A stretch of 64,000 bases of DNA from Bacteroidota bacterium (lineage in GTDB: Bacteria; Bacteroidota; Bacteroidia; Bacteroidales; VadinHA17): positions 62,001 to 126,000 of the forward strand of contig JADKBL010000002.1 of assembly GCA_016718875.1 (NCBI GenBank), given 5' to 3'. Of this stretch, positions 26,592 to 35,946 are shown in pieces (position 1 is the stretch's first letter; each line of letters opens with the position of its first letter). The notes beneath the pieces are model-generated. The model ran no database searches, was not told the origin of the DNA, and worked only from the letters and a program-made list of their open reading frames with translations. The translations under genes were made by a program, and so were the position numbers.

Positions 26592-27329
26592 ATGATAAGG
26601 ATAATTCTTTCATTGATTTTCATTGTGCTTGCATTACCGGCATTTTCCCAGAGAAGGACTGAACAGACGCTGGTGCTTAACAATGGTTCCCGTTTATCGG
26701 GAATCATTGTTAATGACACTTCCGGAAATTATTTTATAAAACTGACTGTGCCTCAGTCTATTTCAGTTCCTGATTCCTGGGTTTCCTCGGTTGAAAAAAT
26801 GAATAATAAGCAGTATCGCTATTCACAGAGAAGCGGTTATTATCTTCGTTTTGGATTAAGCATGCTGATAGGGAAAAGCGATGAGAGCGGAACTAATATG
26901 CTTAGTATTGGTCTTTCAAATGGATATAAATTCAGAAATGGACTGATGGTTGGAATAGGAACCGGTCTCGAAGAGATGACTATGCCACTTTTGCCGGTTT
27001 ATTCAGAATTATATTACCACCCTTTCAATTCACATGCATCTCCATTTATTTTCCTGAAAAGCGGATATGGATTTTCCTTGATGGGTGATGAAGAAACAAA
27101 CTATTGGTATGGTTATTCAAAAGAGTCAACAGGAGGTTTTCTTTTAAATGCTGGCGCCGGAATATTATTGCAGACATGGGATAAAGTGGGAATAAATATT
27201 GCTTTAGGGTACCGGTTTCAACAGGTATCTGTAACTGAAAACAACAACTATAGCAGAAATTCATATGCTACGGAATATGTTACCCGTTTCAACAGAATGG
27301 AGCTGCAACTGGGCTTTGTTTTCAGATAA
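26592..27329 (+). CDS. Outer-membrane beta-barrel protein of unknown function
   Basis: The 245-residue product has a signal peptide (cut near AFSQ). An N-terminal SH3-like strand set (residues about 20-75, with LVLNNGSRLSGIIVNDTSGNYF) precedes amphipathic strands rich in Gly and Tyr that run to the C-terminus ELQLGFVFR. The alternating polar/apolar pattern and terminal aromatic residue fit a small barrel of 8-10 strands. It shares an operon with the LVIVD lipoprotein (19 bp gap) and precedes the sigma factor gene by 78 bp. No family name can be given from sequence alone. Confidence 0.75.
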   Translation: MIRIILSLIFIVLALPAFSQRRTEQTLVLNNGSRLSGIIVNDTSGNYFIKLTVPQSISVPDSWVSSVEKMNNKQYRYSQRSGYYLRFGLSMLIGKSDESGTNMLSIGLSNGYKFRNGLMVGIGTGLEEMTMPLLPVYSELYYHPFNSHASPFIFLKSGYGFSLMGDEETNYWYGYSKESTGGFLLNAGAGILLQTWDKVGINIALGYRFQQVSVTENNNYSRNSYATEYVTRFNRMELQLGFVFR

Positions 27330-27407
27330 GTGCAAATAAATTGCTTATGAAAAATCATAAAAATGTCTGAAATAAGTTATAATATGGAGCAAAATTTGGA
27401 TAAATAA

Positions 27408-27995
27408 ATGAACGAAAAGCGTTTAGAGGTTCAGGAATATTCTGATTCAGATCTGATATCAGGATGCCTGAAGGGGAAGGAGCTTCACCAGGAGGTCCTC
27501 TATAAACGCTACTTCTCATTTGCCATGTCAGTTTGCATCAGGTATACCAAAGACAGGAACGAGGCTATGGAAATTGTAAATGACAGTTATATGAAGGTTC
27601 TCGAAAATCTGGGTGATTATGATACTTCCAAATCATTCAAAGCCTGGTATTCAAGAATTCTTGTAAATACTTCCATTGACAACTACAGGCGAAACCTGAA
27701 GCACTCTTCTGCCGTGTCAATCGATAATATTGCAGAAACAGAAGAGCAGGAGCCGGATATTGATATTGAATTGTCTGTTAATGACATACTGAAAATATTC
27801 AGCCGTCTTCCTGAAAATTATAAGCTGACTTTTAACCTTTTCGAATTAGAAGGCTATTCACACGACGAAATAGGAAAACTGCTGGGTGTGACAACTTCAA
27901 CTTCTAGATCAAATCTGGCAAGGGCCAAGAAAATGGTACGGGATATCTATATGAAAGAATTTAATAGTACTGCAAAACGTCATGAAGCTGTTTGA
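27408..27995 (+). CDS. ECF-family RNA polymerase sigma factor
   Basis: The 195-residue protein has region 2 at about residues 25-90 (ILYKRYFSFAMSV-like core, with RYTKDRNEAMEIVNDSYMKVLENL as the -10 recognition helix area) and region 4 at about 125-180, with the helix-turn-helix LEGYSHDEIGKLLGVTTSTSRSNLARAK. There is no region 3. This is a typical Bacteroidota extracytoplasmic-function sigma factor that redirects RNA polymerase in response to an envelope signal. The next gene overlaps its last 14 bp and encodes a single-pass membrane protein, the position normally held by the anti-sigma factor. Confidence 0.94.
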   Translation: MNEKRLEVQEYSDSDLISGCLKGKELHQEVLYKRYFSFAMSVCIRYTKDRNEAMEIVNDSYMKVLENLGDYDTSKSFKAWYSRILVNTSIDNYRRNLKHSSAVSIDNIAETEEQEPDIDIELSVNDILKIFSRLPENYKLTFNLFELEGYSHDEIGKLLGVTTSTSRSNLARAKKMVRDIYMKEFNSTAKRHEAV

Positions 27996-29223
27996 TCAGA
28001 TATTCAAAGAGCAGGCAGAGAAAGCCTTCAGCACCTTCAACGCCGATAATATGGCAGAGGAGGGATGGAACTCATTTGTCAGCCGGAAAAAGGGTAAAAA
28101 GCGTTTTGCCATTATTATACCTTTCTGGGCTAAAGCTGCTTCAGTTGCAGTTATTGTTTCAGTCGGTGGTTTCTTTATTTATCAGACGCTTCATTATCAG
28201 CCAGACACATTTATAGCACAGAAGAAATTAGTATCACCTCAGGCAATTCAGCCACCGGCTCCTGTTATTTCCTCCAATTCAAACCTTAAAATCAAACCTG
28301 AAACTAATGTACAAACCAGAACAGAATTGCCTGTAATACTTTCCTCAAAGCAGGACCCAATTGCTGAAGCAGTGGTTAAAAATGATTCAGTGTATGATAA
28401 TAGCATAAAAGCATCCGATCAACTAACTGAAAATAATACTGATAAGTCATCTGTTGATGCAAAACTGTCTGACAACAATCTGGCTGAGGATATCAAAAAG
28501 GAGATAACTGCAAATGATTTTGAAGAGGAGGCACCCGCTGGCAGCAAGACAAGTATCATAGCGGGTCTTTCAGGTATGATGTCAAGTATAGAAAATATGA
28601 TGGGTAATTCACCAGGTGTCTCAGTAGGTTTTTACATAGAGCACAAGCTCACAAGAAGATTATCAGTTCGTCCCGGGCTTGCCCTTGCAAAACACTCCTA
28701 TGGTACAACAAATGTATCATCAGGTAAGGTATTTATGAATTCCGTTACTAGCGCCGGAATGATGACAGGATCAGTTGATTCCTATGAAAACAGCCTTGAT
28801 ATGGTTACAATGGAAGTTCCTGTAAATCTTGTATACACAATTATGGAAAGGAGTAAGTCCAGCCTGTTTATATCCGCCGGAGTCTCTACAATGGTATATC
28901 TTGATCAGAACTTCAGCAGTAGTTTTACCAATGTATATACTGAACAGAAAGTTGATCTTGCTTCAGGAAATGTTTATCAGGAAACTAGATCGCAGGACGT
29001 AAATGTAAAAAGCGATGAGCAGGCATTCAGTCATGTCGATTATTTCGGCCTTACAAACCTTTCAGCCGGTTACTCATTGCCATTGAAAAAGGGTGGCAAT
29101 ATGCTGGTTGAACCTTTTGTTCAGCTGCCTGTAAGTGATCTCACCAGCTTCAATGTCCGCATTCGTTACGGTGGTCTGTCAGTGAAATTCAGATTCGGCA
29201 GGGATGATAAGCAGGCCAGGTAA
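27982..29223 (+). CDS. Membrane-anchored protein with C-terminal beta-barrel-like domain (possible anti-sigma)
   Basis: The 413-residue product has three parts. Residues 1-46 are a charged cytoplasmic-like segment (KLFDQIFKEQAEKAFSTFNA), about 47-67 a single transmembrane helix (FWAKAASVAVIVSVGGFFIYQ), and 68-180 a low-complexity Ser/Asn/Pro/Glu-rich linker. From about 190 to the end comes a strand-rich domain resembling small outer-membrane barrels (GNSPGVSVGFYIEHKLTRRLSVRPGLALAKHSYG). Its start overlaps the sigma factor gene by 14 bp, so translation is coupled. Position and topology suggest a regulator of the sigma factor, although no zinc-binding anti-sigma motif (HxxxCxxC) is present. The alternative is a structural envelope protein spanning the periplasm. 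No symbol is justified. Confidence 0.78.
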   Translation: MKLFDQIFKEQAEKAFSTFNADNMAEEGWNSFVSRKKGKKRFAIIIPFWAKAASVAVIVSVGGFFIYQTLHYQPDTFIAQKKLVSPQAIQPPAPVISSNSNLKIKPETNVQTRTELPVILSSKQDPIAEAVVKNDSVYDNSIKASDQLTENNTDKSSVDAKLSDNNLAEDIKKEITANDFEEEAPAGSKTSIIAGLSGMMSSIENMMGNSPGVSVGFYIEHKLTRRLSVRPGLALAKHSYGTTNVSSGKVFMNSVTSAGMMTGSVDSYENSLDMVTMEVPVNLVYTIMERSKSSLFISAGVSTMVYLDQNFSSSFTNVYTEQKVDLASGNVYQETRSQDVNVKSDEQAFSHVDYFGLTNLSAGYSLPLKKGGNMLVEPFVQLPVSDLTSFNVRIRYGGLSVKFRFGRDDKQAR

Positions 29224-29236
29224 AATGGCCCGCTTC

Positions 29237-32200
29237 CTATTCCTTCTCTACAGTAGCGTAAAGGTTACTGACTGATAGATCAACAGCTTTTCCCAGATTC
29301 TCATCAGTTGATTTTTTATCGCCAAGTCCTTTATAACCAAGTCCTTTAAGAAGGTATGCATTTGAAAGCTGAACATTTTCTGTTTCACGCTCACCAAACT
29401 TCGCAAAAAAGTCAACTTCCGAACCTTTCTTAATGCGCTCTTCTCCGGCCTTGATCATGGCATTGAAACATGCTGAAGCCTGATCTTTTTTGCCCAGTTT
29501 CTGGTAACTCAGACCATGGTAGTAGCTTATATAATCAGAAGCCTCAACTTTCTGCTCTGTTGAAAGTACAAAATATGATTTTGCCTCTTTCTTTTTGCCA
29601 AGAGCTTCGTATGCCAGACCTATGTAATAATTTATCTGAGGACTCCTGTTATCTTCTCTCTTTGCAACTGATTGAGGTTCAATAGCTGACAGAAATTGCT
29701 GCAGAGAGGCATCATATTTTTTCTCTGATAATAATTGTTTGCCATACAATAGTTTGGCATCGACAGTAATATCGCGGACTCTGGAGCTTCCTTCCCTGAA
29801 ATGGAAGGTGCTTCCGGCAAGGTATTCAACTGCCTTTTGGTACTGACCGGACAGATTCAGTACAATTATCTGCCTTACAAATGAGTCATCGCGCTGTTTT
29901 ACAACATCATTTTTGCCTTCAAACAAACCCGCTCTCTTTTGTATAGGAGCATTGTCAAGTTCATAAAGCGGGTCAAGTTCAGTGTAGTATACAGGATCAT
30001 CATTTTTGTATGAGACTGCCTTTTCATATGCGGCTATGGCTTTTTTGACATCATTGCCATGCTCATAATATCCGAATCCAATGTTCCTCCAAGCAATTGC
30101 AAGTGAGGGTTCAAGCTCAACAGCCTTCTCCCAGCTCTTTATTGCTCTTGAAGGTTGTTTATCATACAGAAGATTGCCCAGATAATAATGCGGTTTTGCA
30201 TCTCCCGGAAGATATTCAGATGCTTTCAGAAGGACTTTTTCCGACTCCAGCCTGTATGGGAATCCATAATCAACTGGTTGTGCAGATCCTTCCTTGAAAT
30301 ATTTTTCAGCATCAGATTTTTTGCCTCTCTGATCATAAATATAACCGAGGTAATAGCTCACTTCCTGATCTTTTCCATTGAATCTTTTCAGAATATCTTC
30401 TGCTTCTGTATCCATCCCGTCATTTAGATATCCCACGGCAAGCTCAAGATAATTTTGGTCAAAATCTCTCATCTTTCTTTTAAGATCGCTGAGAAGAGTT
30501 CCACTCTCCTTTTGTTTCCCCGCTTTAAGCGCAGAAAGGTATAATTCATTTCCGGCCCTGAAATCGAGAGGATCAGCTTTTGCAAGAGGACTTAAAATAT
30601 CAAAAGCCCCTGCAGTATCACCCAGTCTTCTTAGAATACCTGCCTTCAAAGTGATTGCACTGTTGTTTCTTGCATTAGTGGCGAGGGATTCATTTACCTG
30701 CTGTAATGCTTTGCTGAAATCACCTTTTATGCATGAAATTCTTGCCAGTTCCAGGTAGGCTGCAGCATGCCAGGCATAGTCCCAGGTTGCCCTGTAAAGG
30801 GTATCAACTGCCTCGTCGTAAAGACCCAGTGCCTTAAGGGTGAGCCCCTCCAGAAACAGGGCTTCGCAGTTGGATGGTCTTGTATAATCCTTTGTAAGTC
30901 TTTTTATTGCCTTGCTGAAAGAACTTCTTGCAAGTTGATACTCTCCGTTCTTCAGCTGGACATTTCCGACGGCAATATTGGTCCTTATATCAGACGGATC
31001 GCGTTTAAGTGCCTCAATAAAGTAATCCATCGCATTAAGCGTCGGATTATAGAATTGCAGGATACGGCTGCCAGTCAGATATAATTCTTCCACTGTAGCG
31101 ATCTTTTCAGGTGACTCAGGTGCTTTAACTTCCTCAGGAAGGTCACCCGCCGGCTTCTGTTCCACTGGCTGGTATGAAACCAGTTTTTCATTTGTCTCAC
31201 TATTAATGAGTTCAGTATACAGATCTGTAAGTTTGTACTCTCCTTCTATTTTGATAGTGCCTGTAAATGTGACCGCAGGCGAAATTTCCATCGTCTTTTC
31301 GAAAACAACTTTGTCTTTGTTCTTCAGGACAACCTTAGCCTTGCTTACTTTTTGTGTGGAATAGTAACCGAGGAATACATTGTTCCCCTCCTTTTGCTCA
31401 AGATTGACTGCGCCATTCAGGTTAGCATATTTGAATCCCTTAATGTCTTTAATCGGATACCAGTATTGTTTCCATGTTTTAACCTCGTAGGGTCGTATCC
31501 ATGTGTAGTCAGGCTGATTATCAGAGAAGGCGCCAACCATTATCTCAACATATGGTCCGTCCTTTTCTGTAAGAACGGCTTCAGTTGCCTGTCCTGCAGG
31601 ACCTGATCCCCATTCCCATAATTTGGATCCTTTTACGATATTATGATCGCCAATATGAACTGTACCGGTCTCTTTTCCATGATCGTATCCGCCCATGAAA
31701 TCCTCTTTCAGGTCATATGCGAAGAATGAATTTGCCCTGGGTGAATTTTTCCACCAGCTAATATCAACACCATTTGTAAAATCCTGTCCGTTGTAAACCT
31801 CAGTGGAATATGGCCACCTTGAAAAGCTGTTTTTTGCATGGAATGTAGCAAACTGAACACTTGGCGGGAATATTGCCTGGTAATCCTTATTGGTATGGGT
31901 TGCAACATTTGCCCAGAAAAGCATTGTATTTGTGTATGAGGTAGGATTGATGATTTTTACTTCAGCTGAATAATATGATTTCCCGGGATAAGCAGTTATT
32001 CCGATTGTCCATCTCATCCGGTGGCGGGGTTCGGTTTCACCGATCCAGATGGTTTTGCTTCCGTCTTTGTTCTCCGACATTTCATAATCCATCGGAAGAA
32101 ATGTTGATGCTCTGTGGTGATGTATAACACACCATTCTATTCCACCTGATACCCATGCTCCAAGCATCCCTATATTTGATGGCCTTACTACATTGTTTTT

Positions 32201-32560
32201 ATAAAGGAAGTTGTATCCGTTGGTCTTGTCAGTACCATAATAGAGTTTACCCCCGATTTCAGGAGTTACACATAATTTAATATATTCATTTTCAAGAATA
32301 AGAGCCTTCCATGGCTGATCTGATTTTTCATTTGAAATTACATCATTCATACCATACGGGTAAATGTATTTTGAAGCTCCCTGGTATGATTCACCCTTGA
32401 AGAACATAGGATTTTTATCAGGAGGATTCACCGGGTATGTTGGCAGAACCCATTTCTCTTCAGACATCTTTACCTGAGCATGCAGGTTGGTTGTAGCTAC
32501 CAATAATATCAAAGCTGTGAACAATATCAGCCCTTTTGTTGTCTTTTGAAGTATATTCAT
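29237..32560 (-). CDS. DUF5107 domain protein with TPR array, exported
   Basis: A 1107-residue exported protein (signal peptide ending near LHAQ). The first 400 residues are a DUF5107-type beta-rich domain, with conserved runs such as PEIGGKLYYGTDKTNGYNFLYKN, GMLGAWVSGGIEWCVIHHHR and ETEPRHRMRWTIGITAYPGKSYYSAEV. This part resembles galactose-mutarotase or GH-type supersandwich folds. From about 495 onward come at least ten tetratricopeptide repeats, with blades such as IRTNIAVGNVQLKNGEYQLARSS and KPHYYLGNLLYDKQPSRAIKSWEKA. DUF5107-TPR proteins occur beside glycan enzymes in Bacteroidota. Enzymatic activity is suspected but not shown here; the Glu/His clusters in the first domain are candidate catalytic residues. 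It lies tail-to-tail with the sigma/barrel genes. Confidence 0.86.
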   Translation of the reverse strand: MNILQKTTKGLILFTALILLVATTNLHAQVKMSEEKWVLPTYPVNPPDKNPMFFKGESYQGASKYIYPYGMNDVISNEKSDQPWKALILENEYIKLCVTPEIGGKLYYGTDKTNGYNFLYKNNVVRPSNIGMLGAWVSGGIEWCVIHHHRASTFLPMDYEMSENKDGSKTIWIGETEPRHRMRWTIGITAYPGKSYYSAEVKIINPTSYTNTMLFWANVATHTNKDYQAIFPPSVQFATFHAKNSFSRWPYSTEVYNGQDFTNGVDISWWKNSPRANSFFAYDLKEDFMGGYDHGKETGTVHIGDHNIVKGSKLWEWGSGPAGQATEAVLTEKDGPYVEIMVGAFSDNQPDYTWIRPYEVKTWKQYWYPIKDIKGFKYANLNGAVNLEQKEGNNVFLGYYSTQKVSKAKVVLKNKDKVVFEKTMEISPAVTFTGTIKIEGEYKLTDLYTELINSETNEKLVSYQPVEQKPAGDLPEEVKAPESPEKIATVEELYLTGSRILQFYNPTLNAMDYFIEALKRDPSDIRTNIAVGNVQLKNGEYQLARSSFSKAIKRLTKDYTRPSNCEALFLEGLTLKALGLYDEAVDTLYRATWDYAWHAAAYLELARISCIKGDFSKALQQVNESLATNARNNSAITLKAGILRRLGDTAGAFDILSPLAKADPLDFRAGNELYLSALKAGKQKESGTLLSDLKRKMRDFDQNYLELAVGYLNDGMDTEAEDILKRFNGKDQEVSYYLGYIYDQRGKKSDAEKYFKEGSAQPVDYGFPYRLESEKVLLKASEYLPGDAKPHYYLGNLLYDKQPSRAIKSWEKAVELEPSLAIAWRNIGFGYYEHGNDVKKAIAAYEKAVSYKNDDPVYYTELDPLYELDNAPIQKRAGLFEGKNDVVKQRDDSFVRQIIVLNLSGQYQKAVEYLAGSTFHFREGSSRVRDITVDAKLLYGKQLLSEKKYDASLQQFLSAIEPQSVAKREDNRSPQINYYIGLAYEALGKKKEAKSYFVLSTEQKVEASDYISYYHGLSYQKLGKKDQASACFNAMIKAGEERIKKGSEVDFFAKFGERETENVQLSNAYLLKGLGYKGLGDKKSTDENLGKAVDLSVSNLYATVEKE

Positions 32561-32638
32561 CTTTTCATTTTTTTATGTCATAAATATATAAAAGAATAAA
32601 GTACCATATTTGAATTTTACTTATTTGATTACAGATTA

Positions 32639-33475
32639 ATGAAAACAGTTTTGATCACAGGAGGAAACTCCGGAATAGGAAAAGCAACAGTTGCTGGACT
32701 TGCACAAAAAGGCTGGCAGGTGGTTTTTACAGCTCGCAGCCTTGAAAAAGCAGAATCAGTAAAAAAGGAAATAATAGAGTCATCAGGCAATGAAAAAGTA
32801 GACTATATAATTGTTGATCTGACCTCCTTAAAACAGGTAAAGGATGCAGCTGAAACATTCAAAAAACGTTATGATAAGCTTGATGTTCTGGTAAATAACG
32901 CAGGCGTTTGCCTGCCTGAACGGAGAATCACAGGTGATGGGATGGAAGAGTCATTCCAGATAAACCATCTTTCTCATTTTATTCTTACAAACCTTCTGGT
33001 TGAAGAACTTAAGAAAAGCGATAACCCCCGCATTATTAACCTTAGCTCAGCTGCCCATAAAGCAGGTAAACTAGACATTGAAAACCTTCACGGAGAGAAG
33101 AATTACAGTTCATTCAGGATCTATGCTGACACCAAGCTTTATAATATTCTGTTTACACTGGAGCTTGCTGAAAGGCTAAAGGATACAGGTATTACAGTAA
33201 ATGCTTTGCACCCGGGTGTTGTGGGTACAAACTTTGCTCATGAATTCGGTGGAATATTCAATTTTCTCTACCGGATTGGTAAACCCTTTATGATCACCCC
33301 TGAAAAAGGTGCCATAACTTCTATCTATCTTGCTGATTCTGATGCAGTACAAAATATTAGCGCTAAGTATTTCGTTAGATGTAAACAGGTAGACCTTTCG
33401 AATCCTCATATTAATAATGAAAACAGGAGGAAGCTATGGGAAAAGAGCCTTGAACTTTCTTCAATGATAAATTAG
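32639..33475 (+). CDS. SDR-family oxidoreductase (retinol dehydrogenase-like)
   Basis: The 278-residue protein is a classical short-chain dehydrogenase. It has the cofactor loop TGGNSGIGKAT (residues 7-17), NNAG at about 90, the catalytic Ser in NLSSAAH and the YADTK (YxxxK) pair at about 162-166. The sequence RSLEKAESVKKEI after the Rossmann strand favours NADP(H). It resembles the vertebrate retinol-dehydrogenase/WW-domain oxidoreductase-like branch often found in bacteria, so an apolar alcohol or aldehyde is plausible but unproven. It is divergent from the DUF5107 gene (78 bp) and convergent with the TspO-like gene (7 bp). Confidence 0.92.
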   Translation: MKTVLITGGNSGIGKATVAGLAQKGWQVVFTARSLEKAESVKKEIIESSGNEKVDYIIVDLTSLKQVKDAAETFKKRYDKLDVLVNNAGVCLPERRITGDGMEESFQINHLSHFILTNLLVEELKKSDNPRIINLSSAAHKAGKLDIENLHGEKNYSSFRIYADTKLYNILFTLELAERLKDTGITVNALHPGVVGTNFAHEFGGIFNFLYRIGKPFMITPEKGAITSIYLADSDAVQNISAKYFVRCKQVDLSNPHINNENRRKLWEKSLELSSMIN

Positions 33476-33482
33476 CTGAAAA

Positions 33483-34204
33483 TCAAGCGGTTCCAGTCTT
33501 TTTCCGAAGGAACACCAGTACAGTAACTACTGCAACCACAACAATTCCTGCAGAGGCTGCAATAACAATTGATTTGAAATCATCCATGCGTTTCAGGATA
33601 ATACCTGTGAAAGCCCATATCACTACGATACCTATGTATGGATTATTCAGCCTGTAAAGTGCCATAACGGCAATTATCATTCCTGCAGAAATCATTATTA
33701 TTGTCCATGCTTCCTGTGAGACACCAAATCCGCTCAGCCATAGTTAACAAGGAGTGCAGTTACATTCGCTATTGTTGCAATACAGACCCATCCAAGGTAT
33801 ATACCAAATGCTGCTTTTATAATACCCATTGGTAAGTGGTTGATTGCCATGTTTATGTAGATAAGAGATATAAGCATTCCACAAATTATAATTAATGACA
33901 TCGGGAGTTTTCCATAATGCCAGGCTACAATCCACAATGCATTAAAAATGCATGATATCCCAAACAGCCAGCTTATATTGTCAATTGTTACCTTGTCTGC
34001 CGAAGTGAACTGAACAACACTGTAAATAAGCAGAAGCAGGTAAATTACCCCCCAGATGGAGAATGTAATTCCTGCAGGAACAAACAGGTTTGGAAATGAA
34101 TCAGAAAGTTCCCCTGTTGTTTTATTATTTAAGGGAAGAGCATTTGCCAGGTAGTTCATAACTATCATTCCGGCAAACAGAATCAGATTTAGATATTTTA
34201 CCAT
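33483..34204 (-). pseudogene. TspO/MBR (tryptophan-rich sensory protein)-like, frameshifted
   Basis: Two frames make one multi-pass membrane protein of about 240 residues. The first frame starts at the ATG at 34204 (MVKYLNLILFAG) and ends with NVTALLVNYG at a TGA at 33734. Shifting one base near 33737-33745 gives WLSGFGVSQEAWTIIMISAG, which joins directly into the frame ending at 33483 (MIIAVMALYRLNNPYIG). The NYLANALPLNNKTTGELSD segment and FSIWGVIYLLLLIY are typical of Bacteroidota TspO-like proteins, which bind tetrapyrroles or act in stress signalling. One base is missing, as in two other genes of the window. Whether the gene is dead or the assembly wrong cannot be told from this sequence. 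The TTG upstream at 34234 is not needed as a start. Confidence 0.8.
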
Positions 34205-34263
34205 GGCAGAGAAGATTGAGGATACTTTTATCAAATATACTCATTTAATAATGAATAAACCTG

Positions 34264-35934
34264 TTAAACGAATAACAGTATCAGCAGCTGGGCAATGAAT
34301 ATACGCAGGAACATTACAAGTGGGTATACCGTGGCATAAGCTACAGACGGGGCCTCTGACTGTGCAATAGAGTTAGCATATGCAAGAGCAGGGGGATCTG
34401 TCATACTGCCTGACAGAAGACCACAGATCTCGAGATAGTTCTTCTTTAGAAAAATGCGGGAAACAAAGCCTACAATTATTAATGGGAAAAGTGTGATTAT
34501 TGCACCATAGCCCATCCATCTGAAACCATCACCAGAAAACAGTGTGGATATGAATTTTTCGCCTGAAGCAATACCGACGCTGGCAAGGAACAACACAATT
34601 CCTATTTCGCGGATCATCAAATTGGCACTAGGTGTTGTATAAGAGACCAGTGAAAACTTATATCCGTACTTACTCAACAGAATTGCAACAATTAATGGTC
34701 CTCCGGCTAATCCAAGCTTAATAGGATTTACAATTCCGGGGATGTGAAACGGAATACTACCAATTACAACGCCTGCCAGAATTCCAAGGAAGATAGGTAC
34801 CAGGTTTGGTTCATTTAGTCTTTTAATGGAATTTCCCAATTGCCCTGTTACGGTTTCCATCGATTTTTCATCACCAACAATTGTAAGTCTGTCACCCATC
34901 TGTAATCGGAGCTGAGGTGATGCAAGCAGCTCGATTCCTGCCCTGTATACTCGTGTAATATTAATATTGTATTTTGTTCTCAGTCTGAGAGATCCAAGCT
35001 TTTTTCCGAAAACATCCTGGTTTGTAACGAGAATCCTTCTGGTAATGAGCCTGCCGGATTTCGCTGTCAGGTCCATTTCGCTCTCAGTTCCAAACTCACT
35101 TATTACTTCGGTGATTTTACCTTTCTGTGTTACAACAAGTATTATATCATTTTCATGAAGTATTGTATCGGATGACGCCACATTTAATTCTCCATTGTGC
35201 AATACCCTTGAAACAACCATTTTAAATTTTAAGTTATCTGATGTTTCCGAAATTGTCTTGTTAAAAATATGAGGATTGGTTATCTGAATGCTTACTTTTT
35301 CCGGAAGGTTCTCTGTGGGATTTTGAAGCTGGTTATAGCGGCTAGCCTCCTCATTGAGATTTACCGATAAAGATTTCTTTACAATAAGCATTGACAGGAT
35401 TATCCCCAGAACACCAAAAGGATAGGCAACTGCATATCCAAGAGCAATATCCGGCAGGTCACCAGCCTGCATCCCTTCTGAAACCTGTGCAAAAGCCTGT
35501 TGGGCAGCTCCCAGTCCCGGAGTGTTGGTGACAGCCCCCGACATAACACCTACAAGCATGGGAAGCGAAGTTCCTGTGATAAAATGAATAATGAGGGTTG
35601 TCAGTCCTCCGGTCAGTACAATGGTCATTGCTAAGATATTCAGTGAAAGCCCTCCTTTCCTGAATGAGGAGAAGAAACCCGGTCCAACCTGAAGACCTAT
35701 TGAGAAAACAAAAAGTATCAGTCCGAAGTCCCTGATGAATTCAATGACCTTATGATTCGCAGATAATCCAAAATGGCCGGCTGTTATACCTGCAAAAAGA
35801 ACAAATGTAATTCCGAGTGATATTCCGAAAAACTTTATTTTCCCGAGAAATACACCTGCCACAACAACAAGGCAGTATATAAGTATAGTATGTGCTACTG
35901 TTTCCTGAAAGATTAAATCATGCAACCAGTTCAT
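34264..35934 (-). CDS. AspT/YidE/YbjL-type aspartate:alanine antiporter-family transporter
   Basis: The 556-residue protein is a symmetrical transporter. An N-terminal set of five or six helices (with FSIGLQVGPGFFSSFRKGG) and a C-terminal set (with ASVGIASGEKFISTLFSGDGF and LSGSMTDPPALAYAN) are inverted copies. Between them at about residues 200-370 lie two RCK_C (TrkA-C) domains, with LRTKYNINITRVYRAGIELLASPQLRLQMGDRLTIVG as the second. This is the AspT/YidE layout. In lactic acid bacteria AspT exchanges aspartate for alanine; most Bacteroidota copies have no known substrate. It is 13 bp downstream of the ThuA-like gene, so both may be co-transcribed from upstream on the minus strand. Confidence 0.92.
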   Translation of the reverse strand: MNWLHDLIFQETVAHTILIYCLVVVAGVFLGKIKFFGISLGITFVLFAGITAGHFGLSANHKVIEFIRDFGLILFVFSIGLQVGPGFFSSFRKGGLSLNILAMTIVLTGGLTTLIIHFITGTSLPMLVGVMSGAVTNTPGLGAAQQAFAQVSEGMQAGDLPDIALGYAVAYPFGVLGIILSMLIVKKSLSVNLNEEASRYNQLQNPTENLPEKVSIQITNPHIFNKTISETSDNLKFKMVVSRVLHNGELNVASSDTILHENDIILVVTQKGKITEVISEFGTESEMDLTAKSGRLITRRILVTNQDVFGKKLGSLRLRTKYNINITRVYRAGIELLASPQLRLQMGDRLTIVGDEKSMETVTGQLGNSIKRLNEPNLVPIFLGILAGVVIGSIPFHIPGIVNPIKLGLAGGPLIVAILLSKYGYKFSLVSYTTPSANLMIREIGIVLFLASVGIASGEKFISTLFSGDGFRWMGYGAIITLFPLIIVGFVSRIFLKKNYLEICGLLSGSMTDPPALAYANSIAQSEAPSVAYATVYPLVMFLRIFIAQLLILLFV

Positions 35935-35946
35935 GCAGTTATTATT

